The translations under genes were made by a program, and so were the position numbers. Shown here one piece after another: positions 1-7,425 of a stretch of DNA of 15,090 nucleotides. The stretch is from an uncultured Actinoplanes sp. GTDB lineage: Bacteria > Actinomycetota > Actinomycetes > Mycobacteriales > Micromonosporaceae. Numbering within the stretch: position 1 is the first letter of the stretch; the number at the start of each line of letters is the position of its first letter. A model generated the notes under the pieces. That model saw nothing but the letters and a program-made list of their open reading frames with translations. It was not told the DNA's origin and searched no databases. The DNA lies in the NCBI GenBank assembly GCA_934667465.1, contig CAKUMG010000045.1, positions 1 to 15,090 on the forward strand. Direction: 5' to 3'.

Positions 1-524
1 AGCGTGAACGCGGCACTCGGCGCGAGCCACAGCGCCAGCCCGGTGAACACGGCCATCTGCAGCATCACCCGCGCGCCGAGCCGCCGGCCCTCGGCGGTCC
101 ACCGCCCCAGCAGCTGGGCCGGCAGCGCGACCGCGACGAGGCCGAGCGCTTCGCCGAGCAACCAGTGGCCGCCCAGGCGTACGAGGGGATCCAGCGCGGG
201 CATCGCGACCAGATCGACCCACAGCAGCAGTCCGAGCGCGACCGGCAGGGGCGCGGCGCGGCGCAGCAGCACCGGCAGCGGCCCCCACAGCAGCGCCCAG
301 CCGAGCCAGAGATCGACAGGCAGGCCCCGCCAGGCGCCGTCCACCGGCGCGAACGCGTGCCACCCGGCGGCGGCGGCGACCTCGTGCAGCGCCGCGATCC
401 CGGTCGCGGCGGCGAGATAGGCCAGGAAGGCACCCGTACGCGCGCGGCCGTCACGCTCGAACCGCAGGCTCACCAGCACCGCGGCCAGCGGCACGGCCAA
501 GCAGAGGTAGCGCTGCACGATCAT
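1..524 (-). CDS. Polytopic membrane protein, C-terminus outside window (possible ICMT/PEMT-type methyltransferase)
   Basis: An open frame starts at an ATG (524-522) and reads off the left edge after about 174 residues, so the C-terminal part is missing. The protein begins MIVQRYLCLAVPLAAVLVSL and is very hydrophobic. About five membrane segments are visible, near residues 5-20, 32-50, 70-90, 92-110 and 122-140, joined by short Arg-rich loops. It lies 82 nt downstream of the SRPBCC protein on the same strand, so it is probably cotranscribed and shares that gene's operator control. The pattern, including LWLGWALLWGPLPVLL, reminds me of the N-terminal half of actinobacterial isoprenylcysteine carboxyl methyltransferase-like proteins. 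The diagnostic C-terminal SAM-binding part is not in the window, so this is only a guess. A G-rich stretch (GGGGGTGGCGG) precedes the ATG as a weak ribosome binding site. Confidence 0.72.
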   Translation of the reverse strand, partial: MIVQRYLCLAVPLAAVLVSLRFERDGRARTGAFLAYLAAATGIAALHEVAAAAGWHAFAPVDGAWRGLPVDLWLGWALLWGPLPVLLRRAAPLPVALGLLLWVDLVAMPALDPLVRLGGHWLLGEALGLVAVALPAQLLGRWTAEGRRLGARVMLQMAVFTGLALWLAPSAAFT

Positions 525-606
525 CGCGCCGCCACCCCCGCCCCCGTTGTCGGCCGTGCCGCCGGACCGCGGCGTTCTTCCGCCGCGCCCGGGCGGGCGC
601 GGCGCC

Positions 607-1509
607 TCACCGGAGGCTCAGCATGTCGAGCAGGTGGGCGGCGCCGGCGTGCATGAGCCGGTCCTGGACGGGCCCGAAGTACCAGGACGGGTCGAGCCGC
701 CGCGTGTACGCCAGCTCGACGGTCACCTCGGTCCGCCCGGGCCCGGCGTCGCGCCAGCGCACCTCGGCGCCGCGCCAGCTCAGCCAGCGTGAGGTGATCG
801 TGTGGTCCTGCCGCACCGCGAACCCGACCCGCCCGGGCTCCGCCGCGACGACCTCGGTGACGATGTGCCCGCCGGTGCCGTGCGAGCTGCCCGGGTAACC
901 GAACATCCACCGGTCACCCGGCGCCAGCCCGGCCCCGGCGACGTGCTCGGGAGCCGGCGCGCGCAACGCCCGCAGCGGCAGGCTCCGCACGGCAACCGGT
1001 TGCGGACCGGCGAGCAACCGCTCCCGTACGGCCTCCGGCGCGAGCGCCACGACCCGGCTCACCGTGACGCTCTGCTCGGGCCGCACCCGTAGTTCCCCGT
1101 GAACACCCTCGACCCCGCCGAGCAGCAGCAGGGGCAGGGGCAGCACCGCGTACGCCCGGCGGCTGTTCCGCGCCATCCGCACGAGCGCCGTCGTCCCGTG
1201 GGCCACAACGAACACGAGCGGCGCCGCGAGCAGCACGCAGATCGCCCCCTCGTGCAGCGCGGCCGCGGCGAGCAGCAGCCCGATCGTCGTGGCCCGCGCG
1301 ACCGTGCCGTGCGTGCTGCGGCCCGGGCGCCCGGCGAGCAGCAGCGCGAGCAGGCACGGCAGCACCACGAACAGCAGCGCGCTGTCGGCCCGGCCGGAGC
1401 GCACGGTCAGCAGGAAGAACACCACCCCGAACGCGGTGATCAGGCCCATCAGGATCCACGAGGCCCGCCCGCGGACGGGTGGCTCGTCGGGTGTCTGCGG
1501 ATCGAGCAT
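607..1509 (-). CDS. Membrane-anchored SRPBCC-fold protein
   Basis: This 300-aa protein has two parts. Residues 1-125 hold about four hydrophobic segments (near 17-36, 43-60, 73-103 and 110-124). Residues 127-298 form a soluble domain that I read as SRPBCC/START-like. That domain has alternating beta strands (for example EQSVTVSRVVALAPEAV), a GDRWMFGYPG turn, and a C-terminal helix after LDPSWYFGPVQDRLMHAGA that is typical of the fold. SRPBCC proteins bind hydrophobic ligands in a deep pocket, and tethering one to the membrane suggests lipid or isoprenoid handling (inference). The ATG at 1509 is the first start downstream of the mapped promoter. A longer in-frame extension upstream would run through the operators and the opposing DUF1801 gene, so I reject it. 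It is the first gene of a two-gene unit with the membrane protein that follows. Specific ligand and function are unknown. Confidence 0.82.
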   Translation of the reverse strand: MLDPQTPDEPPVRGRASWILMGLITAFGVVFFLLTVRSGRADSALLFVVLPCLLALLLAGRPGRSTHGTVARATTIGLLLAAAALHEGAICVLLAAPLVFVVAHGTTALVRMARNSRRAYAVLPLPLLLLGGVEGVHGELRVRPEQSVTVSRVVALAPEAVRERLLAGPQPVAVRSLPLRALRAPAPEHVAGAGLAPGDRWMFGYPGSSHGTGGHIVTEVVAAEPGRVGFAVRQDHTITSRWLSWRGAEVRWRDAGPGRTEVTVELAYTRRLDPSWYFGPVQDRLMHAGAAHLLDMLSLR

Positions 1510-1538
1510 GACGGGGCCCCCGGGTTTCGGTCGCACAT

Positions 1539-1554
1539 TTGAGCGGTCGCTCAA
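1539..1554. promoter_or_regulatory. Operator 1, TetR-type palindrome
   Basis: TTGAGCGGTCGCTCAA has perfect 7-bp arms (TTGAGCG/CGCTCAA) around a 2-nt centre. It sits just at or downstream of the predicted start site of the SRPBCC operon. Its shape and length are those of TetR-family operators. The cognate repressor is not obvious next to it and may lie beyond the left edge. Confidence 0.65.
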
Positions 1555-1560
1555 GTCCTG

Positions 1561-1589
1561 ACCGTAGCCGAGTTTGAGCAGTCGCTCAA
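1561..1589 (-). promoter_or_regulatory. Promoter of the SRPBCC operon
   Basis: On the minus strand a -35 element TTGAGC (1589-1584) and a -10 element TACGGT (1566-1561) are separated by exactly 17 nt. The transcription start would fall near 1554, leaving a leader of about 45 nt before the ATG at 1509. The -35 lies inside one palindrome and the start abuts the other, which fits repression by a bound dimer. Confidence 0.6.
1574..1589. promoter_or_regulatory. Operator 2, TetR-type palindrome
   Basis: TTGAGCAGTCGCTCAA is the same palindrome as the site 35 bp away, with one arm mismatch. The flanks are also shared: 1538-1560 and 1573-1595 are close to a direct repeat with only two or three differences. 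It overlaps the -35 of the SRPBCC promoter. Confidence 0.62.
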
Positions 1590-1615
1590 GACCTGGTTCC
1601 CTTCGTGCGCGTCCG

Positions 1616-1644
1616 TTGGTTTCGTGCCTGGCCGGGCCTACGCT
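1616..1644 (+). promoter_or_regulatory. Leaderless promoter of the DUF1801 gene
   Basis: A -10-like TACGCT (1639-1644) ends 6 nt before the ATG at 1651. A -35-like TTGGTT (1616-1621) lies 17 nt further upstream. There is no convincing Shine-Dalgarno sequence, so the mRNA probably begins at or next to the start codon. The two TTGAGC palindromes lie upstream of this promoter rather than on it. Confidence 0.5.
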
Positions 1645-1650
1645 GACGGG

Positions 1651-2073
1651 ATGGCCGACCAGAAGACGACACCCACGGACGCGGACGTGGCCACGTTCCT
1701 GGCCGCGGTCGCCGACCCGGCCCGCCGCGCCGACGCGGAGGCGGTCTGCGCGCTGATGACCGAGGCGACCGGCGAGCAGCCGCGGATGTGGGGCACGTCG
1801 ATCGTGGGCTTCGGCCACTACCGGTACCGGTACGCCTCCGGCCGCGAGGGCGAGGCGCCGGCGGTGGGCCTGTCGCCGCGCAAACAAGCACTGACGCTGT
1901 ACGTGTCGGAGGGCTTCGACGGCCACGACGAGCTGCTCGCCCGGCTCGGCCCGCACAGCACGGGCAAGTCGTGCCTCTACCTCAAGCGCCCGGCCGACGT
2001 CGACAAGGACGCGCTGCGCGAGCTGGTGACCGCCGCCTTCCAGCACCTCAACGGCCGGACCCTCACCCCGTAG
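1651..2073 (+). CDS. DUF1801 domain protein
   Basis: This 140-aa protein has the features I associate with the DUF1801 (YdhG-like) family: an N-terminal helical part (DADVATFLAAVADPARRADA), MWGTSIVGFGHYRYRY near residues 46-61, LSPRKQALTLYV near 74-85, and GKSCLYLKR near 105-113. The length matches a single-domain member. The molecular function of the family is not established, and members are small, soluble and cytoplasmic. The ATG at 1651 is chosen over an upstream in-frame start because of the well-spaced TACGCT hexamer and because family members begin close to the DADV helix. It is transcribed alone, divergent from the SRPBCC operon, and its last 11 bp overlap the end of the convergent acyltransferase gene. 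Confidence 0.88.
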   Translation: MADQKTTPTDADVATFLAAVADPARRADAEAVCALMTEATGEQPRMWGTSIVGFGHYRYRYASGREGEAPAVGLSPRKQALTLYVSEGFDGHDELLARLGPHSTGKSCLYLKRPADVDKDALRELVTAAFQHLNGRTLTP

Positions 2074-3307
2074 CCGCCGGGCGCTTGACACCGCGGCGCA
2101 CCAGGCGCTGGGCGGGCAGTTCGACGAACCGGTAGGTCAGCTCGCACACGCCCCACAGCAGCGCGACGAAGACCCCCGCCCCGGCAAGCTGCGCGGGCAG
2201 CGGCAGCCCGGCGATCGGCGCGAAGACCGGGCCGAGGGCCTGGATCGCCAGGTAGTGCACCAGGTAGATCGAGTAGCTGAGCACCCCGGCCCGGGTGACC
2301 CAGGACGGTATCCGCCGGTGGCGCAGGGCCATGGCCGCGCCGAACCCGCCGCCGATCACGAGCAGGGTGATCACCGAGCGGGCCTGGTTCTGCGGCGTCA
2401 GCCCGCCGAGCGCCGCCAGCTCCGCGAACCACACGATCAGCAGGGCCGCGGACACCACCGTGCCGGTCACCACGACCGGCCACCACGAGGTCTCGCCCCG
2501 GTCGGCGCGGTAGATCACGGTGCCGGTGAACAGGACCGCGAGGATCAGCAGGCCGTCCCAGACGTGCGAGGGGTCCTGGTTGACGGCCACCAGGACCGCG
2601 GTCAGCAGCCCGAGCGTCACCCCGCCCGCCCGCACGGCCCCGGCGCGGCCGCTCACCACCCCGGCGAGCCCGGCCACCCCGATGGCAGCCGCCACCGCCA
2701 CCATGATCGGCCCGGTGGGCAGCTGGCGCGGGGTCAGCGGGGCGGTGACCGCGGCGACGACCGCGAGCGCGACGGCGAGGGGCGCTTCCGCCCTCGGGGC
2801 CGTGCCGTGGCGGCGTACGGCGAAGAAAGCAGTGACGATCAGGTAGAACGCCATCTCGAAGGAGAGCGTCCAGAAGACCGGCGTCAGCAGCGGCACCCCG
2901 AGGAACAGCGGCAGCATCGTGGCGTGGGCGAGCACCGCGGTGACCGGCTGCTCCGCGAGCCCGGGCGGCAGGGGCACGATGCCCGTCACCCCGAGCACGA
3001 TCGCGGTGGCGCTCACCACCAGATATAGCGGGAAGAGCCGCAGCAGCCGGCTGACCCAGAACGCGCGCAGATCGCCGTGCCGGTGCAAGGAGGCGGGAAT
3101 GATGTAGCCGCTGACCAGGAAGAACAGCATCACCCCGGCGGTGCCGGCGTGCAGCCACGGCGCCGAGAACGCCCGCGCGTCCTGCAGCAGGTGCCGGCTG
3201 AGGTGCGCATAGAGCACCAGCAGCACGGCCACCCCGCGCACCGCGTCGAGCCACGCCATCCGGACGCCCACGGTCGGCGCGGCCGAGCTCGGTCGGGATG
3301 CGGTCAC
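2063..3307 (-). CDS. Acyltransferase 3 family membrane protein (OafA/YrhL-like)
   Basis: This 414-aa integral membrane protein has about ten helices. Acyltransferase-3 landmarks appear in order: LDAVRG at 20-25 with His35, the pair thought to serve catalysis; FFLVSGY at 62-68; an Arg-rich RLLRLFP turn at 87-93; FWTLSFEMAFYL in the middle; and LSYSIYLVHY plus FVELPAQRL near the C-terminus. Such enzymes move acyl groups, often acetyl, onto sugars of polysaccharides, glycolipids or antibiotics at the membrane. The substrate here cannot be read. The start is a GTG at 3307, favoured by TAGCTT seven nucleotides upstream. An ATG at 3259, just before the first helix, is the alternative, giving a protein 16 residues shorter. 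It has its own likely promoter although the M14 peptidase gene lies only 39 nt upstream on the same strand. Confidence 0.88.
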   Translation of the reverse strand: MTASRPSSAAPTVGVRMAWLDAVRGVAVLLVLYAHLSRHLLQDARAFSAPWLHAGTAGVMLFFLVSGYIIPASLHRHGDLRAFWVSRLLRLFPLYLVVSATAIVLGVTGIVPLPPGLAEQPVTAVLAHATMLPLFLGVPLLTPVFWTLSFEMAFYLIVTAFFAVRRHGTAPRAEAPLAVALAVVAAVTAPLTPRQLPTGPIMVAVAAAIGVAGLAGVVSGRAGAVRAGGVTLGLLTAVLVAVNQDPSHVWDGLLILAVLFTGTVIYRADRGETSWWPVVVTGTVVSAALLIVWFAELAALGGLTPQNQARSVITLLVIGGGFGAAMALRHRRIPSWVTRAGVLSYSIYLVHYLAIQALGPVFAPIAGLPLPAQLAGAGVFVALLWGVCELTYRFVELPAQRLVRRGVKRPAATG

Positions 3308-3314
3308 GGCGCGC

Positions 3315-3320
3315 AAGCTA
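3315..3320 (-). promoter_or_regulatory. -10 element of the acyltransferase gene
   Basis: The minus strand reads TAGCTT, followed by 7 nt and then the GTG at 3307. This is the leaderless arrangement seen at several other starts here. I find no good -35 hexamer at 16-18 nt, so the site rests on the -10 alone. Confidence 0.35.
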
Positions 3321-3346
3321 CCCGCCCGGCCGATCGGCGACCAGCG

Positions 3347-4732
3347 CTACGACAACCTTCCCGCAAGGTGGGCGGCGGCGGCGATCGTGGCGCCGTACTG
3401 GCTGGCGACCAGCCGGCGGATCTCGATGGGCTCCAGCTCGGCGTTGTGCGCGTCCTCGGCGACCCAGGCGTCGTAGCGGGCGGACAGCTCCGCCAGCGCG
3501 TCCCGCACGCAGCTGCGGACGTTGCCGACCGCCGCTTCCCCCTGCAGGGCGCGCAGCAGCACCCCGCCGTAGCGCAGCCGCCACTCGTGCACGTGCGACG
3601 CGAGCGAGTTCGCCTCGGCGACCGTGGCCGGGCGGGCGGCGGCGGGCAGGGCGGCGCGGGCCCGCTGCGCGACGGCGATCTCGCCGACGAAGTGGGCGAA
3701 GAAGCGCGCGGCCCGCCAGTACGGGGACTCGGGCGCGAGCAGGTGGCCCTCGACCTCTGCCAGGGTGCGGGTGAGCAGGTCGCCCAGGTCGTGGAGCCCG
3801 TCGGCGTTCGAGGCGAGGACCTCCGCGTACGTGCGCCCGGACGCCCCGGTGTCGGCGGCGCTCGGATCGAGCCAGTACGGCAGCTCGCTGACCAGCATGA
3901 GCGCGCCCCACCGCCCGGCGTACCAGGTGGCGCTGCCGCCCATCGTGGTCCACGGGTCCCCGTTGGCCGTGGCGCGCTCGTAGACCTCCGCCAGCGCGCT
4001 GGCCTCGTAGATCGCCTCGTCGAGCACCACCAGGTCCGGCGCCTCGGGTTCGCCGCGGTCCAGCGGGATGCCCAGGTGCTGCGGCACGGCCTGGAGCACC
4101 GGGTGCAGCGCCGGCTCGGCCCGGCTGAGCCAGTAGTACGCGCCGCCCAGCTCGCTGTTGTGTAACGACGCGACCAGGGCGGGCCGGTGCTCGTCCATGA
4201 GCCGCATCAGCGCCTGGGTCTCGGGCATCGCGGCGTCGAAGTACGCGGTCTCGTGGTCGATCGGGAACGTCCACTCCACCTGGTCGCGCCCGGCCGGCCG
4301 GTAGAAGTGGCGGCCGTAGTGCGCCCGGGTGAACGGGCCCCGCAGCCAGCCCTCGTTGAGCCGCAGCCCGTCCGGGTCGGCGCAGCCCACGATGCGCCAC
4401 CGGTGCCCGAGCCGCTCGCGCAGCGCGGGGTCGGCGCACAGTCGCTCGGCCAGGTGCAGCGCGGTGAGCCCGCCGATCGGCTCGTTGGGGTGCGGCAGCC
4501 CGTAGGCGAGCGCCTCGGGGACGGCCTGCCCGGGGCGGTGCTCGACGGTCAGGCACCACAGCGGCTCGCCCTGCCGGGACGTGCCGCAGCGGCGCAGCCG
4601 GGCCACGTCCGGATACCGCCCGGCGATGGCGCGCAGCCGGTCGTGCAGCTCGTCGACCCCGGCGAAGTGGTCGTAGGCGGGCACGGTGGCCAGCTCGTCG
4701 TGGATCCAGCGGGGTATCCGGTCGTCGCTCAC
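3347..4732 (-). CDS. M14-type zinc carboxypeptidase family protein
   Basis: This 461-aa protein has no signal peptide or membrane segment, so it is probably cytoplasmic. The M14 metallopeptidase signature is visible: His81-Pro-Asn-Glu84 (HxxE zinc ligands), a DPDGLRLNEGW stretch at 119-129 with Arg124 and Asn126 in the substrate-carboxylate positions, His191 in SLHNSELGG as third zinc ligand, and Glu283 in SELPYW as candidate general base. The roughly 170 residues after that look helical and are extra relative to a minimal M14 domain of about 300 aa. The substrate may be a peptide or another amide-linked compound, since M14 relatives also act on amidated amino acids. The start is a GTG at 4732, and no better in-frame start is obvious. 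It follows the acyl-CoA oxidase gene by 46 nt on the same strand, so the two are probably cotranscribed. Confidence 0.8.
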   Translation of the reverse strand: MSDDRIPRWIHDELATVPAYDHFAGVDELHDRLRAIAGRYPDVARLRRCGTSRQGEPLWCLTVEHRPGQAVPEALAYGLPHPNEPIGGLTALHLAERLCADPALRERLGHRWRIVGCADPDGLRLNEGWLRGPFTRAHYGRHFYRPAGRDQVEWTFPIDHETAYFDAAMPETQALMRLMDEHRPALVASLHNSELGGAYYWLSRAEPALHPVLQAVPQHLGIPLDRGEPEAPDLVVLDEAIYEASALAEVYERATANGDPWTTMGGSATWYAGRWGALMLVSELPYWLDPSAADTGASGRTYAEVLASNADGLHDLGDLLTRTLAEVEGHLLAPESPYWRAARFFAHFVGEIAVAQRARAALPAAARPATVAEANSLASHVHEWRLRYGGVLLRALQGEAAVGNVRSCVRDALAELSARYDAWVAEDAHNAELEPIEIRRLVASQYGATIAAAAHLAGRLS

Positions 4733-4778
4733 CCCGCCATCGTCGCGCGGCTGATCACGTACGGCCAGGCCTTGATCT

Positions 4779-6764
4779 TCATTGCGCGGGCGCGATCTCC
4801 AGACCCGTGGCCACCGGTGCGTCGTCGTGCGCGGCCATCGCCTCCTGGCGGGCGTCCTCCTCGCGCAGGATCGCCGCGTCCAGCCACTCGTCGGGGATGC
4901 CGAAGCCGTCGACCAGCGTGCGCAACTGCGGGCGCAGCTGCTTGAGCAGGTCGTTCACCATGCCGGTGACGGCCTTGGACCGGGCCGGGGTGATCCGCTG
5001 GTGCTCCAGGAACCAGCCCTTGCCGGCCTCGATGACGCTCAGTGCGTAGAGGTCGCAGACCCGCGACAGCAGCGCCTTGGTGCCGGGGTCGGCGGCCCGC
5101 TCGATGCCCGCCACGAACGCCTCGAGCACGATCCGGTCGATGTGCGCCGACGCGGCCTGCAGCACGTGGTCCTGCACGTCGTTGAAGATGTCGAACGGGC
5201 GGTCCTTCTTCGCGGCCGCGCCGCTGCGCAGCCGGCGGATCGCGCCGTCGAGCAGGTGCCGCTCGCGGTCCTCGAACATCGCCAGGTGCCAGCCCCGGTC
5301 GGTGAGGGCGACCTCCTCGGCGCGGCCCGGCACGGCGTCGACCAGCCGCTGGATCACGGCGCGGGCGGCGGTGCGCTCGAGGACCATGCCGCGGACCTGC
5401 TCGGCGACGAACGTGGCGCGGCCCCAGCCGTCGAGCGAGCCGAACGCGTCGCGGTAGCCGGTGAGCAGCCCCTTCGCGACGAGCTGCAGCAGCACCGTGT
5501 TGTCGCCCTCGAACGTGGTGAACACGTCGGTGTCGGCCTTGAGCCCGGCCAGCCGGTTCTCCGCGAGATAGCCGGCCCCGCCGCACGCTTCGCGACAGGC
5601 CTGGATGGTACGCGTGGCGTGCCACGTCTGCGCCGCCTTGAGCCCCGCCGCACGGGACTCCAGCTCGCGCTGCCGCCGCTCGTCGACCGGCCCGTCGGCG
5701 GTCTGCACGTCGTGCAGGGCCGCCACCAACTCCTCCTGCGCGAAGTGCAGCGCGTACGTGGTCGCGAGCGGGAGCACGAGCGCGCGCTGATGCGCCAGGT
5801 AGTCGTTGAGCACGACCTCGCGGCGCTTGCCGGGCGCGGTGAACTGCCGCCGCGTCTCGCCGTAACGCACGGCGATGGTCAGCGCGCTCTTGGCCGCCGC
5901 GGACGCCGAGCCACCGACGGTCACCCGGCCGCGCACGAGCGTGCCGAGCATCGTGAAGAACCGCCGGGTGTCGTTCTCGATCGCGCTGCTGTACGTGCCG
6001 TCGGGCGCGACCTGCCCGTACCGGTCGAGCAGCATCTCCCGCGGCACCGTGACGTGCTCGAACGCGAGCCGCCCGTTGTCGACGCCGAGCAGCCCGGCCT
6101 TGGGCCCGTCGTCACCGATCGTGACGCCCGGCAGCGGCTCTCCGTGCTCGTCTCGGATCGGCACCAACCAGGCGTGTACGCCGTGGCGGCGACCCTGCGT
6201 CACGAGCTGCGCGAAGACGACAGCCATCCGGCCGTCGCGGGCGGCGTTGCCGATGTAGTCCTTGCCCGCGGCCGGGTGCGGGGTGTGCAGGTCGAAGGAT
6301 TGAGTCGCGGGATCGTACGTGCAGGTGGTGCGCAGTTGCTGCACGTCCGAACCATGGCCGGTCTCGGTCATGGCGAAGCAGCCCAGCAGGTCCGCGGAGA
6401 TGATGTCGCGCAGGTAGGCGTCGTGGTGCCGGCGCGTGCCGAGCGCCGTCACGGCCCCGCCGAACAGGCCCCACTGCACGCCCGCCTTGACCATCAGGGA
6501 CAGGTCGACGTGCGCCAGCATCTCGGCGGCGACGACCGAGCCGCCCGGGTCGGACCCGCCGCCGTACTCGGCCGGGAAGCCCGCCGCGACGCCCGGGTCG
6601 GCGGGGAGCTCGCGCAGCAGCCGGGTGATCCGGGTGCGGGCCTGCTCGACGCTCTCGCCCTGCACGGTGACGAAGTGCGAGCCGGCGAGGCGCTCGCGTG
6701 TCGCCTGCCGCACGTGCGCCCAGCGGCCGTCCAGCACTTCCTGCAGTCTCACGGTCCCGCTCAT
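4779..6764 (-). CDS. Acyl-CoA oxidase / long acyl-CoA dehydrogenase family flavoprotein
   Basis: This 661-aa enzyme introduces a trans-2 double bond into acyl-CoA using FAD, the first step of beta-oxidation. The flavin-contacting MTETGHGSD (132-140) and the CREACGGAGYL stretch (390-400) are present. The active-site glutamate appears to be Glu419 in TTFEGDNTV, very near the catalytic Glu421 known for rat acyl-CoA oxidase 1. The length of about 660 and the long C-terminal helical domain after residue 430 match acyl-CoA oxidases rather than 380-aa dehydrogenases. An oxidase would pass electrons to oxygen and make H2O2. Whether this one uses O2 or an electron-transfer flavoprotein cannot be decided from sequence. 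There is no peroxisome-like or export signal. The start at 6764 is set by the divergent promoter region. It is followed by the M14 peptidase and flanked by a divergent TetR gene with a shared operator. Confidence 0.9.
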   Translation of the reverse strand: MSGTVRLQEVLDGRWAHVRQATRERLAGSHFVTVQGESVEQARTRITRLLRELPADPGVAAGFPAEYGGGSDPGGSVVAAEMLAHVDLSLMVKAGVQWGLFGGAVTALGTRRHHDAYLRDIISADLLGCFAMTETGHGSDVQQLRTTCTYDPATQSFDLHTPHPAAGKDYIGNAARDGRMAVVFAQLVTQGRRHGVHAWLVPIRDEHGEPLPGVTIGDDGPKAGLLGVDNGRLAFEHVTVPREMLLDRYGQVAPDGTYSSAIENDTRRFFTMLGTLVRGRVTVGGSASAAAKSALTIAVRYGETRRQFTAPGKRREVVLNDYLAHQRALVLPLATTYALHFAQEELVAALHDVQTADGPVDERRQRELESRAAGLKAAQTWHATRTIQACREACGGAGYLAENRLAGLKADTDVFTTFEGDNTVLLQLVAKGLLTGYRDAFGSLDGWGRATFVAEQVRGMVLERTAARAVIQRLVDAVPGRAEEVALTDRGWHLAMFEDRERHLLDGAIRRLRSGAAAKKDRPFDIFNDVQDHVLQAASAHIDRIVLEAFVAGIERAADPGTKALLSRVCDLYALSVIEAGKGWFLEHQRITPARSKAVTGMVNDLLKQLRPQLRTLVDGFGIPDEWLDAAILREEDARQEAMAAHDDAPVATGLEIAPAQ

Positions 6765-6781
6765 GGGTACAGACTGTACCC
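6765..6781. promoter_or_regulatory. Palindromic operator between acyl-CoA oxidase and TetR genes
   Basis: GGGTACAGACTGTACCC is a perfect palindrome with 8-bp arms and a 1-nt centre. It abuts the ATG of the oxidase gene and covers the minus-strand hexamer TACAGT (6778-6773) that would be its -10. It lies 35 nt before the TetR start. This is the classic place for the TetR protein to bind and control both directions. Confidence 0.72.
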
Positions 6782-6803
6782 CGCAGGTCGTTGCGGTGCC
6801 GCC

Positions 6804-6809
6804 TACTCT
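6804..6809 (+). promoter_or_regulatory. -10 element of the TetR gene
   Basis: TACTCT ends 7 nt before the ATG at 6817, implying a leaderless transcript. No clear -35 is visible at the expected distance. That place would fall at the edge of the 17-bp palindrome, so a bound repressor could also block this promoter. Confidence 0.4.
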
Positions 6810-6816
6810 GGTGGGC

Positions 6817-7425
6817 ATGGGCCGGGACACCATCGCCGCACGCCGCGCTTCTTCCTCGTCCTCATCCGTGGATCAGGACCGCAGGCAGCGCATCGTGGAG
6901 GCGGCGGTCCACGCGATCGAGGAGCACGGCACCGACGCGGGCCTGGGCGTGATCGCCGACCGGGCCGGGCTGCCCCGCCCGCACGTCTACCGCCACTTCA
7001 CCGGCAAGGACGACCTCGACCAGGAGGTCGCCCGGCACGCCGCCCGGCTGCTCAGCGCGTGGGTCCGGCCCTCGCTGACCGCCCGCGGCACTCCCCCGGA
7101 CATCGTCCACGGCGTCGTAGGCCGCGTCCTGAGCTGGGCGGCGGAGCACCCCAACCTCTACCGCTTCCGGGTACGCCTGGGCCCGCCCGCCGCCGTCGGC
7201 GAGTTCATGGACGCCATGGTCGCCTATCTGCGCGCGGCCGGGCACGACGCCCGCCCGCCGGCCCACGTCGTCGCGGGCATCATCGGCCTCGTCGACGGCG
7301 GCATCCTGTGGTGGTTCGACCACCGCGACGAGGTCACGCTCGACGACCTGGCCGCCTCCCTCGCCGCCCAGGTCTGGCTCGTCCTGGCCCCTGTGCTGCC
7401 CCTGGACCCCGATCTCGCGCTGTAG
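6817..7425 (+). CDS. TetR family transcriptional regulator
   Basis: This 202-aa protein has a standard TetR N-terminal DNA-binding domain: helix 1 in RRQRIVEAAVHAIEEHG (22-38) and a helix-turn-helix over about 43-62 ending in RAGLPRPHVYRHFTGKDDL. The C-terminal helical domain (about 75-200) would bind the inducer. A run of six serines lies at residues 12-17, before the fold begins. The gene is divergent from the acyl-CoA oxidase gene, with a perfect palindrome between them. By analogy with FadR/AcdR-type regulators, it probably represses the oxidase-peptidase unit and itself until an acyl-CoA or related ligand binds (inference). The start is an ATG with a TACTCT hexamer 7 nt upstream. The length is normal for the family and nothing is missing. 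Confidence 0.9.
   Translation: MGRDTIAARRASSSSSSVDQDRRQRIVEAAVHAIEEHGTDAGLGVIADRAGLPRPHVYRHFTGKDDLDQEVARHAARLLSAWVRPSLTARGTPPDIVHGVVGRVLSWAAEHPNLYRFRVRLGPPAAVGEFMDAMVAYLRAAGHDARPPAHVVAGIIGLVDGGILWWFDHRDEVTLDDLAASLAAQVWLVLAPVLPLDPDLAL

Noticed and set aside
1510..2091. N-terminal extension of the SRPBCC protein to a start near 2091
   Set aside because: It would run through the promoter, both operators and the whole opposing DUF1801 gene. The ATG at 1509 fits the first membrane helix.
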